Positions 11,001 to 26,000 of a DNA stretch of 64,000 nucleotides are shown in pieces (positions within the stretch are counted from its first letter, which is position 1; the number at the start of each line of letters is the position of its first letter). The stretch is from Romanomermis culicivorax (lineage: Eukaryota > Nematoda > Enoplea > Mermithida > Mermithidae). The stretch covers positions 744,001 to 808,000 of the forward strand of contig CAWUHX010000062.1 in NCBI GenBank assembly GCA_963922205.1. Direction: 5' to 3'. Made by a program: the position numbers and the translations under genes. The notes below the pieces were generated by a model, which saw only the letters and a program-made list of their open reading frames with translations, was not told where the DNA came from and did no database searches.

Positions 11001-14000
11001 TTGATCATCATACAGTAAGTTTGAATTATTTTAGTAACTAAAACATGCTAAACATACTACATACGTCGTGATTGGGAACTGTAAAGCTGCGTTGTCATTA
11101 TTCTTATTTCACGTTTTTTGAAGGCAGCTGATAATTTTGTTTATTCATGAGAATTTGTTCTTAAAAATATTATTGAACAAAGCCACGTAAAATCTTTCTC
11201 AGCTCAATAGGATGGAAAACGACTTCAAGCGGACAATTCACTTTATTTTGGAAAGTATTAATGGAGCTGATCTCGTAAGTCTACGTTACCATTTAGTACA
11301 TATAATATGAGAAGCCAATGATTTTGCGAGTTCAAATTTGTTTGCAGATTTTCAAAGATGCTTTAAAAACTCGTATTTCGTTGGTCTATGCCGAAGTGTG
11401 GTCTTTCGGATCGAAGTCTTTTCTTGATATAAATGAGGAAATAATGCAGACTTTGTTCAATTTCATTGATTATTCATCCAAACAGTTCTACACGATTTCT
11501 AAAGATGCTAGCTTATTCATCACGTAAGACTGTCATCGTGTACCATACATGTCCGTAGGAAGTAGGGGGTAAACCCCCTTACCTGAGACCCTGGCCACCC
11601 CCTGGCCCCAAAAAAATCGTCAAACACCCCCCTGAACTTTTTCCAAGACAGTTTTTTGATGATTTTTGTACATATTTTGTATGAAAAACAGGCTTGCAGA
11701 ACTTTTTTTTGTTTTTTTGCTCGCATACCCCCCTAACCCTTTGGATAAAAAGTCCAAGGACCCTCCCCCTGGAAAATTCTGGCCGTGCATGCCTGTCGTG
11801 TACCTCCTCAAAATTTAGTTTAATTTTCTACGAATTGAAGTCACTCGGAAATTCCCACGACTTTCCCAACGTTCAAAATTTTTTAGCTCTGCCAATTTTT
11901 CGAGACACGAAATTTCAATGGCAGCCAATGGCAATATATGTTCAGGCAAATCGGCTGGAGTTGTTCAAGTGAGAAATAAAAAATTGAATTATGTGGCAGC
12001 ATGACTACACTTCAATTCTCTTGATTTATGTGAATTTATGTGGATTTCTGAATGATTCGAAATTCCCGATCGGTAAAGCTATACACAATACTTGTATTTA
12101 GTACTTCTGGCTTGAATAACTTCTTTTCGAAAGTTAATGTTTATTAGTTTTCAAGAATGCAGTTTTTCACAATATTGTATTTGCTCCGAAATCTTAGCCA
12201 TTTTGCTTTCATATTTGATGCTGTGACTTGAACTTTGCTTAATTTATAGTTTTTGAATCGTTTCGAAAGTTTTCGCTTGAGCGTTGAAATAGTTCATAAT
12301 CTTGCCCATATTGTCGGAGTCAGACATGATCAAGACGGTACGTTTTTTTAGTTTGCGGATTAGTACCTGACGTGATATTGCGTGATAACTACGAAATGTG
12401 ACTTCTACTTAATCTTTTTAGTTAAACCTGTTGATTTAATCGAGGCGGCCGCCTGTGACTGCCCTGAAAGAAATGGATGTCTTATGACCAGTAGAACTAT
12501 AAGGTAAGTTTTCCGAACTTCCAACGGAAAGTAACGTGTCAAATTTTCGAAACTACGAATTCATTTACACCAGTTGCTGGACAGCGCATATATTTTTCAG
12601 TGGCAAAAGGAATAAATTCGCCACCGAATTTTCCTCTTGTTCGATAAGTGATTTTACGAATGTTCTGAAATCTGGACGGGCAAATTGTTTGTTCAATAAA
12701 CCTATGCAGGTTCTAGATAGGCGTAGAATTAACGCCCATTCCTTCAAAATTGATTGGTTTTAAGGAGAGCGCTCTAGCGCTTTGCGGCAATAAGGAAGTT
12801 GACGTTGGTGAAATGTGTGATTGTGGTTCCGCCGATGTAAGTTTTTCCCCAAGTTGTTCCTGATTTGGACTTCAAAAAAAGATTTGTCTGCCCACAATCT
12901 AACGAAAAACTCTTTTAAGAAAATTATCAGGAAAGAAATAAAATTTTTAATCAACATTTGAGTGTATCTGTTTACGAGATTTTACAAATGATTTTTCTGT
13001 TTTCCATTGGACTATACACGAACAATAGATTTTTTAATGGGAGTTTTTTCCAGGAATGCGAACTCGTCGATCCTTGTTGTGATCCCATCACTTGCACTCT
13101 GAAAAAAGGCGCCGAATGTGGGGCTGGCCACTGCTGCGATGACTGTAAAGTAAGTTCTTCAGTGAATTTTAATTTTAAATCCAATGTTACTTCGATTTTA
13201 TAGGTTGTAAAATCGAATAGAATTTGTAGATCATCAATTGATGATTGTGACGTACCCGAATCCTGTGACGGAATCTCTGGTCAAGTACGTTTTTTTATGA
13301 ACCGATTTGTTTCTCATTAAGAGTAGAAAGCATTTCTCCGTAAAAATTTTTGAATTGCATAATATAAACAAAAGGGGTCCGAGATAACGAATCGTCCATT
13401 CATCATGACAACTTTATGAAGTGTGAATATGTTTTTATAATTTTCTATTCGATCCCTGAAAAGGTTTCCAACAAACGTGTAAAATTTAATGTTGATTGTT
13501 CAATTTTTGTCCATATTTTAGTTGGAAATTTATCGGCTTTGAAAATGAAATATGCAATTCCGCATATATTGAATGCTATTCTGTTCGTTTAAGTCAGTCC
13601 TCATTTTTCTAAAGCTTCCTACTATGGTCTTACGGTAATTATAATTCTTGGCGTCTTCAGCGTCCTATTTCTAAGCTGCAGTCATTTAAGGGCAACGCTA
13701 ATGTTAAGTTATATTTTTCCAGTGTTGGTAAGACGTGATAATGTCTTAAGAGATTGTTGAGCCCCACAGAAATCGGATCTCATTGTTTGAGATTCGAGAC
13801 CGTTGAAGTAGTTGTAGTTAAATTAACAGAAAAATTGGCTTTTATTAGAAACACGATCGTTTACAAATGTGTCACAGAGCAAAGAAAACAGATCTGTAAC
13901 ACCAGTTCAAAGTTCTTTAACAAATGAGAAACACAATAACAGAAAAGAGTAATCATTGATTAAAGCAGTGTACTCATGGCTCCTGAGCTTATTCCAGTTG

Positions 14001-17000
14001 TAACAATAATCAGTTGATAGTAAAAGAAACGGGCCTTCAGGCGAGCCGAGTGAAACTTTCCTATCAACCCGACATTATGATGATTTTAGACGGCTTTATT
14101 TGAAACAAGTTCACAATAAAATAGATTCACATAAAGTTACTGTAGATGTAAACATACCTGACCAAACTGCACTGATTTTTCTGGTACCCGACAGTCCTGA
14201 AGATTGTTTGGTTTGATAGTTTTTAGAGGTGCAACTGTTCTTGATTTTGAAGAATAACAGTTCCGGATCTTCGATTTTTAGAATAACGGTTCCGGTTTTA
14301 AAATTTAGGAACCGTACGGTTCTCGTTCCTATACAAAGTATAGATATCGACATCTATTGACGTCGAATTGTCAAATAATGTCATAATATATTTATATGTT
14401 TCATTGATCAGCTACCAACCACACTATACTTAAATAATATTTAGCTAGGTACTATAAAAATGTGGGCAGTCAGGAAATATAACGTGAGGCGTTGAAGTAT
14501 ATATTATATAATTTGAATAATAATTCAATGTGCGTGCTCTCCATACACGCCCGTGGTAGGGGGTTTGGGGGGGTTTGACCCCCAGCAGATTTGACCACCT
14601 CACCAATGATAGAGAAGATGACGGAGGAAAATGAGCAAGAGAGAAGAGAAAGTCATCATAAAAATGGGAATGATGCTGTAGTTCAACATTTTTTCTAAAC
14701 AAAGCGTACTTGATTCTAAAAAGGTAATAATGAAACTTTTTAAAAGTGCAGTCTAAGCAAATAATTTCACATATATGACTAATATAAGTTGAAGAATATG
14801 TTGCTTGGATGTTAGAAGACCTATCTAAGACCTTTTTTCGTTATCAAGAACGAAAAAAAAATTTTATTCCACGCCCTGTCCGGGCTGACCGCCAGCAGAA
14901 TCTCTATGCTGTGCATGTATGCTGCTATCACATTTGACTAGAGTTAGTGTGTACTTGCTAGGTACCTACTATACTACTACCAATAAAGTTTTGAGTTGAA
15001 AATAGTCTTTTTTACCATGATAAGAACCGTTTAGAAACCGATATTTTGAAAAATTATATACCGGTTCCAGTTCTAAAATTTAGTATTATTCGGTTCCGGT
15101 TCCAAAATTTTGTTCGGTTAATAACGGTTCCGGTTCGGGTTAACCGTTTCGCCTCTAATAATTTTTCGTTGGCAGATTCCTAGACGTAATCCTTAGGTAC
15201 CTAGTGAGTTTCCCTATTACGACTTAATTTATTTGAAGATTCTTTCTCAGTCAGTTGGCTCCTTTGTTCGTTAATTCTTTGATTAATTTTTTTACTGGTT
15301 CCCTTGTTAGATTGTTTTGATAAGTCTCTCAGTTATTTGAGTAATTATCAGCTATCTGACTGGCTGATTTGTAGCTCTTATCTGCTCATCACATGATGAG
15401 TATGATCTGATGCTAAACATCAGTCTACACGATACTAAAATTGAGTCATTTCATACAGGTTTTGTTCCGCACGCCTTCATCCGCACCATGCAGAAGTGAC
15501 CCATAATTAACTTCGCACACGAAATTTTTTTCCGCTCTGAGTATTTGAAAAATGTGTAAAATGATCAAAAATTGTGGATAGCCTAAAAAATCTGTTTATC
15601 AAGCTCAAAAACATTAGTTTAGAATGATTGAGCAAAATTATTAGTTGCTGATGGCATTTCTGTGCTTAGACCCGAAGATTTATAGATTTCAATATATTTT
15701 TCAGTTGAATCAATTTCTAGGTTTTTATATTTTAGAACGCTAGAAAATGAGTCTTTTTAACCCTTATACCTAAAATAAAAGCTTTACATTTTCAGTCGAA
15801 AATCGTGTATTAGTCGTTTCCCAATGATAAAATTTGTGTTTACAGAGTTCAGAAAACTTCAGCGAGAGAAAGAATTGCTGAAGATCGATCTGAAAACATA
15901 ATCCAAACCGAATAATGAAGATCACCAATTGATGAATGAGACGAGGAACTTTAAATCATGAAAACCATGAACGTTGAACTTTTTCAGTGCTTCTGGAATG
16001 TTGATAAATGTATTCTAGATATAATTTGTAATACTATCAGTTACAATTTTCACTAGAAAAGGGATGGTATTAAATAAATGTATGGGAAGAAATATGGGAA
16101 AAATCAAACGTCATATTCATCGCGAAAATAATTATTTAACAATATTTTCATAGTATCGAGTTTTACTAACTCTAGTGTGTGATCAGACATAGCAGGTTCA
16201 TTGAAACAATCATGGATAACCGAGAAATGAAACTAAACTTCCTTTTGGGTGGGCTTCGGCTCAGTTGTAGTAAACACTAAATTATTTTCATTGACGGCGC
16301 TAATCGCCGGAAAAATGTGAGATTTTGGCCTTCTAAATTGCACCAAAATGCACTTTTTCATCAATGCCAGTAGTAGAAATTCCCCCAAAAATTACAGTTC
16401 TGTGCGAAAAATGCCCATAATTTTTTCCGCACAGCCCATAGAAGTCCACACTGCGGAAAAAACTGATTTGCTACCCAGTTGAATCTATTACTCTGTCTGG
16501 ATGTAAAGATGAGGATAGCAAGCTGAGGATAGCAAACACTCCTGGGTTTTGTATAGAAAAATATTTATCACTCAGTGTTTCCATCGCAGAATAATTTTTT
16601 TGGAAAATACATTTTGTCTTCGACTCTTGTGCGAGTCTTAATTTTTTTAGTGCCCTTCTGACGCTTATAAATTAGACGGAACGGTTTGTGGAGCCGAAAC
16701 TGATGGGTATTGCTACCTTGGGAAGTGTCAAACTTTTGTGAAACAATGTCAGACGCTTTGGGGATCGCGTATGTCAATTTTTCATTATGACTCAGAAGCA
16801 TTCATGCTCAAATTTCGTGATTTTTTAGAAGCTACTGTGGCCGAAAAAGAATGTTTCGAAAAGTTGAATATGGCGGCTTTGGAAACCGGTATTGCCAAAA
16901 CTGTGGGGTGAGGAAATTTATTACATTCTAGACGCGAATAATTATGCCATATTAGCCTTAGTGCTTCACACATTGAAAACTTTAGGATCCGGGTACCCGG

Positions 17001-20000
17001 TCTTCAGGTTACCCGGGTATTTTGGGTACCCGGGTGCTATATGCAGATACTCAAAAAGTTAACGAATGAACGCATTTCATGAAAATTTCAAGAAAAACTC
17101 ATGATGGCAAGAAACTTGCAAAATGCTAAGAAACAAAAGTTAGGACAAACCCGCAGCACATTTTATTCAAATAAACATTACACTCTCAAGCGAATCGCGG
17201 TCACTCATTAAAACTATCTGAGCCTTCTCGCTAGGTCCTGATTCCACTGTCTCTACCGGTTCATCACCGTCAGTTTTCATGTCTCTTCTGTCTTATACAC
17301 AATGCATCTGCCCATCCCCAATCTTTATTTTTTTCTAATGTATTCAGTTCGGATATTTCATACAGGCAAAATTTTTCGAATTCTCCTCTATGTTTCTCCT
17401 TCCAGTGCTGCGTTGTAAAAACCCATGGCTTTCTTGTTGCTCAAAAATGCGACAATGACTTTTTGTGGACCCCATAAGCAGCCTTGATAACATGTTGAGT
17501 AGATCCATGCTCTGATTTAATGAAGGAAAATTACCTTATTCGCTGTAACTGAACATAAATACACGTAATAGCATAAACGTTTTGTTTATACAAGATCTTG
17601 TTGAGACCCGGGTAGCACCCGGGTTTCATTCATACCTGTAAAAGGTCCGACCAGTTGGGGGGGGGGGGGGGTAAACCACAAATTTTGGACTGGGGGTTCC
17701 GAAATTTCCAAAATTTTGGGGAGGAGGGTCGAAAAGACCCCAAAAAGTCGAAAAAAATTCGAAAATTATGAAAAAAAGGCCAAAAAAGTCACTTTTTTTC
17801 TAATTTTTTCAAAATCTTTCTAGTTCTGGGGGGGGGGTTGGGTATAGGGTTGACCAAGTTGGGGGTGGGGGTGCCAACATTTGGGTACAAAGTTCCACCA
17901 AGTTGGGGGGGTCCCTCCCCCAACCCCCTCCCCAATTACAGGTATGGTTTCATTCATAAAATTGACTCGGGTACCCGCGTATACCCGGCGTGAAGCACTA
18001 ATTAGCCTATTGTAATATTTCATATTTTTAATATAATCTAGAAATGCTATGTGTTCTTTCCTTCAATGTCGAAATGGAAACGAAGTGCCTAAATTGCCTA
18101 TCTATTCGAAAACCGAATTCGCAGAACATTCTAAAATTTTCGAGTGCAAGTAAACGGAAATGCGCTGCAAATCTACTGGGAATTTAGTTTTTCACTGTTC
18201 TAGAACTGCGTCCAATGGTAATAAAAGCGCAACTGAAAACGATGGCAAAGTCAAAGATGGCACAAAATGCTTGCAGAATAGAGTAAAAATTTTGAACTGT
18301 TTTTTGACGTGTTGGACATTTTCACGTTTCAGATTTGCATCGATGGATTATGCGTTCACTTAAATGCTATTACCGTTGACCCTAAATGTCCTAGTAATCA
18401 CGTAGCTTGGCCTTGCTCAGGGCACGGGGTAGAAAATTGAAATATTTAAATCTCACTGTAAACATCAGTTTGAAACATCCTCCACAGGTTTGTACGAATA
18501 TGAATTGGTGTCACTGCAACGATGGTTGGGTGGGCAGTGACTGTAGTATTAAATCGTATGATACAACGGTCAGATCTTCGACCAACGCGCCATTGACTAC
18601 TATAAAAAGCCTGGCAAAAAATATCAGCCTCCAAAAGCCTGTATTTGAAGCATCTCTGCGTAAGTGTTTCCTGTTGACGATTAGGTTTAAATTTGATTCA
18701 AAAGCGTTGTTTTTTCTATAGCTTTCTCTTTACGTCTGGAAACTCATGTCATGCTGATTATTTTGGGGGTCGTTGCGGGAAGCATTTTATTGATGTTGCT
18801 TTCGTTAACGTTATGTTACAGGTAATAAAGATTTCATTATAGAAATTTTGGCAAGTTATTCGAAAATAATTTCTGACAAATTATACATTTTCTCAACTAT
18901 TTCACATAAATGTTCGCATTTACGCCGAATTGCGCGTTGATTTCATTGAACTTCTGGAAGCAATATTGAAAGCTTGAAACAAATTGTCATACCGAGAAAT
19001 TAGTGGTAGTCAATTTTTGAAAATTCTCAGTAAGACGTCACGAATAAGTGAACAAAATTTAACGCTTCAAAGAGTCTAAAAATTGGAACGATAACAATTA
19101 AATCTCAACTAAACTTACTTCGAAAAAGTATTATCATGATGGATTAGTTTATAAAATACGCGTTTTTGTGCAGCCTTGGCCTCTATTATTATACATTGTT
19201 GTCAAAATCCTTCAGATGTTTTTTTTTAATTTTTGTGGCTATTCTACCAGAATACCCAGGATTCATGCACATCCTTGGAATACTTGAATTGTCCATATTT
19301 TTGAAATCTGTGCCTTAAGTTCTCAAAATATCCTTGAATTCTGAAAAAGAGGAAATGTCCTTGAATTTTCAAAAAGTTTAAGGCTTGGAGGTCATTCTGA
19401 AGGAAATTTCCCAAAAATTTGAATTAAAAATTCGGAATATTTTTGGCGCTGCGCGCCGAAATCTTGTTTCCCACTTTAATTCAGCATAGAAATTCTGCTA
19501 TGGTCATCCAGGACATGGGGTGGAATACAAAATTTTTTTTCATTCTCGAAAACGAAAAGAAAGGTATTAGCAAGGTCTCCTAACATCCAAACAGCATATT
19601 CTTCAACATATATTAGTGAGATATGTGAAATTATTTCTTATATGGCACTATTTAAAGTTTTAATGTTACTTTTTTGGAATCAAGTATGCTTTGTTTAAAA
19701 AAATTGTTAAACCTATTTCCATTTTTATGGCGATTTTTTCTTCTCTCTTGCTCGTTTTCCTTCGTCATCTTTCCAATCATTGCTGGGAGAGTGAAATCTG
19801 CTGGGAGCAGGGTATTGGCTCTTTGGGTCAAAATTTTTTCAGACCAATTCGAATTTCAACAAGCCAAAACTAAAAAGTTTGTAAACGAATGAGGGAGTAT
19901 AACAACAAGGCTTTTTTCAACAAATTTATTCAAAAACACTCTTCAAAATCACAGTAGAAGCCCACATAACAGATCAACCATTTTCAATACATTCTCAAGC

Positions 20001-23000
20001 AAACACAGAATAATAAGGCTCGCATATTACATCAGTCATTATTCAAATCAATCATAAGGGTTATTTTTGCAAAAGCCAAGTTGCAATGTGCAACTTGGAG
20101 AAAAATTTGGCTGCCCAGATAAATTTTAAGTTGCTCAATTTAAAATGATTAAGTTACTTCCCTTGTATTTCATCCACTTCGCGTCAGTTGCAAACTTTTA
20201 AAACTGATTTCCCTGATCAAAAAGCTAGCTAAAGTAATTTATTTGGTGCGTAGTGCGAAAAATTTTGATTTTGAGACCTTTAAAAAGTCGAAAAATTTAT
20301 TTTTCCGGTACATTTTTCTGCAATTACCGATGATCGATTGTGATGTTTTCACGATTTGGTTGGCGAAAGCATTCAAACATTTTTCTAACGTTTTCGATCT
20401 AATATATTGATTATTCATAATTATTTATGATTGTTTCCAAACGTATAGAGCATAAAACAGCGCGATAGGTATTTTACGTCCGACTTAGATATCGGTAATT
20501 AATGCCGGCGCTTAGCATCGGAAAAATTTTTGGATTTGGATATTCTATAGCCCTGGAAAATGGATATTTTTGATATCTATTTACTGCACGAAAGATCTAA
20601 TTTTTCAGTGAATTCAACGATTTTTCAATCGGGCAAACTGAAATTCAAAAATTAGGCAAGCAACAAAGAGTTTGGATGGCTTCTTCAGACAGGAGAACTC
20701 ATGCCATTTTCCCATGCTGATGATGTCTCAATCATTTTCCAAATGCAAAAAGTTATGTTCTCGAAAAACGAAAATTCTAAAGGACCGCAAAACAATTTTG
20801 TGAAAATAATCTAGAAAAATCTTGGTTTTCGTCAAATACGTGAAAAACAACACAAGATCAAACATTCATCCGTAACATGTTCATGTTTAAAAGCTATAAC
20901 CATAAGCTAGGCCGACATTTTCCAACCGCACAACAGAAATGATACCAAGAATCATAAATGGTTTGAAATCTGGCGCGAAGCGCCGGAAAATTTTCGGTAT
21001 TTTTTTAAACCCATAAAAATGCATCTCCAGACAGGAAACTCACCTAATCAAGAGGGTCGTTAGGCTCTAATTTTTACAAACCAATTTGGCTTGCGCTACT
21101 AAATTTTTAGGAGCCAATCAAAATTTTAAGGAGCCATGGCTCCTAATTGGCCCAAAAAAACTCTGGCTGGGGGTCAATCAAAGTCTTCCGGGTGTCAAAA
21201 CTTTCCCAAGCCCCCCCCCCCACGTGTAGGGATCGGCCGAGGATTGGTACCCTCGGCCACCCTCGGCCTCGGCCGAGGGTGTCGATCAAAAATGGCCGAG
21301 GCCGAGGATTATTTGCAACTCTAAAGCAAGTAGGATATTTTTGATGTAAAATGTTCACTGCATCAAAGTGATGGGTTGACTCCATAAATTCTACAAAATT
21401 TGCATAGAAGACATCTTTGCGTTAATTTACCTATTTAGTGTTACACTTTTTAATATAATAATGTGATGTGATGTGTGAGAATATTATGTCTACCTATACA
21501 ATGTAGCAGTTTTATTGTCACTATTGAAGGCGCGCTGTATAGTATGTACTGTGTTTGTGTAGATTATCTTTTTCCGTTCGTATTTCATTACATATGATTT
21601 CTTTAAAGATTCACTTTTCAGCAAAACTTATATACTCATTATTAGTCATTATCATGTCTGTAGTGATAATCATGATGATTAACGCAAAGATGTCTTCTAT
21701 GCAAATTTTGTAGAATTTATGGAGTCAACCCGTCACTTTGCAGTGATTAACTTGAAAGTTAATCAATTTTAACATGATTAACTTTCAAGTTTCAGCCTAC
21801 ACACAATAAATTTTTTTATGTTTTGAATTACTTGATTAAGATCATAAAGGCAAGAGTAAAGAAGTCTCTTATTAGTATTACCAGTGACCGGTGTATTAAT
21901 ATATCATGTTAAAAAAATCCTCGGCCGAGCCGAGGATTTCAAAAATCCTCGCCTCGGCCGAGGCCGAGGCTTTTTATTTTACCCTCGGCCGATCCCTACC
22001 CACGTGCATGCATGGTTGTGACTTCTCTACGTCGTTTTCGCTTATTATGTTTATACTGATAACAGAAATGTCGGCAGCAATTATTTTTTTACTCCATAAT
22101 TCTAAATAATGTCGCTGAGTTAGAAGAACAGATATACAATTACTGAAGATTCTCTTGTGAACCTATAATTTGCGCTCATTTTATGCCTTCGTTACGTAAT
22201 TTCGACTTGAAACGGAAAAAATTTCCCGTGCCAAAAGAATTTTGAGTTACTTCCGTACTTTGCAGGCGAAGTTACTTGCGGAAAAGCAGTGTTTCTCGGC
22301 TAAAAACAATTGTAGTGTATCGTAAACCGACTAAATGAAGTTTTTAAAGATTTTTAGATTATTTTTGAGCAAAATTTGCAATGCAGAACATAGTTACGAC
22401 CGGTTGAAAAACCGGAAATTTTTTGGTGAAAATAACCGAGGTTCCGTCGAACTAGTGGCCGTCCTGTTCCAGGCCTTAAGGCTATCGAATGCGCTATAAA
22501 ATATGAACATTTAGAATTAACAGCTGGAGACTTCTCTCCCTTTTGAGAAAAGTTCGACCTTACAATATGGAGCTTATCAGATGTAAAAAATTAATCACAA
22601 AAAGTATATCGATGAGGTATTTTGTGATGAATTTTTGACATCTACTCATAACACAGCCAACGTTATCAAGTGATAATAAGAGAAAACTTGTCTATAAAAC
22701 AGTAGTAAGCAGAGATATCAGATCTGAAAAGGATATAAAGTTGTTGGTTGAAATGAATGTAATTTTTTGAGGAAAAAATTGAAAATTGTTCTTGAAAAAA
22801 GAAAAATGTTGTCCTTGAAATCCTTGAATTTTATTTTTAAAAGGTTGCACGAACCCTGAATACTTCTTTTTTGACATTGTATGGAGGGGGTTGGGATATA
22901 CCTTATGTTGCATACGCGAAATTCTTTTGCCAATAGGAGGAAAACAACGAGAAAATTTCGCTCGAAAAAGAAAAGTTCGAAAAACGCACCGAATGAAACG

Positions 23001-26000
23001 AGTTTGGAAAGGCGATACAGTGCGTCTTCCCTTGATACAGCGCATAGAAGTATACGATTCGGAGATATGCCATCTTACAGGTAATCGAATTCAACTTCTG
23101 TGATCCTTGGAGCTTAATTATGGAAAGAAATTAACTCGCCGAAAATCAGTTTTTCTCAAAAATTTATTTTCCCTGAAGTCTTTGGTCTGGATAATATTTG
23201 TTATCGATTCTTTCACTTATGATGAGATTCCTATCGAAAGTAACACCGGAAAACTTTTCAGACACGAGAAATTCCAATTGAAACGCAAAAAACAACACGA
23301 ACGTCTTTTATCACGCGTCACTCGAGAGATAGATGACGAAAAATCTATCGACTCATCGTCGGATAAGACTTTCCATGATATAAACGCCGCCGGTGCACCG
23401 CTACCGGCTCATAAAGCGTCCTCTTCGACGTTTATTCAGCCGGAGAATCATCGCGAACAGAAAAAATCACCCCTTCATTCCAACATTGTTGACAATAATG
23501 GTGCGAATAAGAACTTGACGGAGAAAAGCATTTTGAAAAATAATTTTTCGCGCCAAAATTCCGATCTTCAGTCGGAAATTTTCGAGCAAACGCCGATCAA
23601 CGATTACGGACATATTCGGACGGCCAAAAAGATAAATTCGGGTAAGAAAATAGTCATGATTTGCCTATCGGAATTGATTTTATCGAACGTTGTGTATAGT
23701 GACCGATCGATGTGCACTTTCTGCCCATCGACCGATGTCGATACATCGACCGACGTCCACCGGTTATTCGGCCAATGGCCGATGCATCGGCCATAAAATG
23801 TACAGAATATAAAAAAAAGGAAAAGGTTTTCTTCTAAATCATACCTGTAAGACCTCCGACCAGTTGGGGGGGGTAGGAAAAAGTCGAAATTTTTCCCAAA
23901 AAAGGCCAAAAAACATACACTTTTTGACAAATTTTTTTAATTTTTTCCCAACTGGGGGGGGGGGGGTAAATGATTTTGGGTACTGGGTTGGCCAAGTTGG
24001 GGGGGTTCCCCCCCAACCCCTCCCCCAAGTACAGGTATGTTCTAAATGTAGAATTTTTTTCGACAAGTTTCATTTTCGAAATAAAAACAACATTTCCACT
24101 TATCAAATAAACCCATGCACTTAGAGGCTTACTCTTTTCAGGTAAGTTGTGGCCTAACAACATGTTAAATGACAAAGTTTTGAATCAACTAATGGTCAGA
24201 CACTATGTCTGGATAAGCTCCATTGGGTCACCTATTACCCGTCAGGCTTGAGTGTTGGTTGGGTGGGTAATTCGCTAGTTGGTTGCTTTGGTGCATGCAG
24301 GGTTTTTTTTTCATTTTTCTCCACAGGCCCATTGGCTCTCAAAATTTTACAGGCCAATCCGAATTTCAACAAGCCAAAACTAAAAAGTTTGTAGATGAAT
24401 CTGGTAGTAAAAAAGTCACTCATCAACATGTACTTGTGAAACCTTAGGCATTCTTGATTCAGTATCAAGTGAAATTATGTCTCTGCTCTGATGAATATGT
24501 GGAAATATGTTTATAATAACCCACTTTCATTTCATCAGTTTCAATTACTTCAACAAACTTATTTAAAGCATCTATGAACTCGTAAGTTTAATAGTTTGAT
24601 GTATGAAAGTCTAGGCAAGGTATTTTTTGACGATTTGTTGGTTTTATTAGCCTGATTTGGATATGTAGAAAAATTTCAGTTAAAATATTGAATCTCATAG
24701 CTAGGTACTACATGTTCCTTTGTCCATTCTTCGTCTAATTGAGGCCAATCTTCTGATAACAACGTTTAAACTCTTGAAAATCAAAATCAAATAAATGTTT
24801 CACGCGTAAAGGCGGAATGTCACTCCACGCTTTCCATGTCACGCTACAGTAAAAAGAAAAAATGGAGCAATGAAAATCGAATATGAACCGCTCGCCTGCT
24901 TTCGAAGTCACACATGCCAAGCGGCAGGCCACAGGAGGTATCGCCCGTGATGACTGAAATCACTGCGAGCAACCCCCTGGTAGTTTTTCACGCGCCCGCT
25001 AGTTTAGAAATTTTTCTATTCTAGCGGGCACCGCTCGCACCAAAATGTTAATTGTAAACCATTTTCTTCGCGATTTTTTGCGAAATTATTGTTCATTCGG
25101 TGATTTCAATCAAATTTATTGCTAAAATGTGTCTTTCCGATGAGTTTAAATTAAAAATTCGTAAAAAAGTGCACAATTTTTGAAATGTCGAATTTTTTCC
25201 CAATTTTCGACCGGTGAAATTCAGATTGAAATTTCTACAGTAAGCTTTGAAAATTGCCAGCGGCGGCCGCTTGGTTCGTGTCCAGATGTGAGGTCAGAAA
25301 CTAAAGGGAGAATATTAGAGATGATCATGCCTTCCTTTTTTCATTCTTTTTCTTCTTCATTTCCCCTTTCTCGTGCCTATACATGGTGAACAGAGCACGC
25401 GTAAGGACGTATACCCCGTTCTTAGGTTTGGAAATTCATTTACCATCCCGGTAAGAATGACTTGCTGGTCGAGTGAAATGGAACAAAAATGACTTACTAG
25501 TGCACAAAATATTGGGGTAGGTCACAATGGGTAAGCGAATTTGAAGGGAATGAGTAAGTGGGCTTTTTTAGAATAACTGCTATTGGCTATTTTTCAAGAG
25601 TGTGTACTCAGACTGAGGAAAATGTGTGTACACGTACTGTATTCGGAGAGCCACCGAATACAATACACCCCCGCGACCTCACACAGGGAGCAAAAAAAAG
25701 ATCATGGCACGGCATGGGAAAAGTACTACCCGTACCATACGGGATTTTACCCTTATCTAGATTTTCGACCTTGAGTACGTCTTATTGTAAAGGCCCCAGA
25801 GAAGCCTGATACATACCAATGTCCAAGTAGTGTTTTTTAAACTTTCATTGTTTTTGGAAGTACTGACATAGTCATAGGTATTTTGAGTTTTACAGTGCTG
25901 CTCAAAAGTTCAGCCACAGTTTGCAAAGTTTTCCTTTGTACACTCTCTTTTCTACAACTTTTTTTAAGTGTGAAGTGCAGGCAGATAAACTGTTTTTTTT

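Noticed and set aside
16769..16828. Reading straight through between the two cysteine-rich ADAM exons
   Set aside because: An open frame exists, but splicing at GTATGT and TTTTTTAG joins [18 protein letters not shown], which fits the family spacing better.
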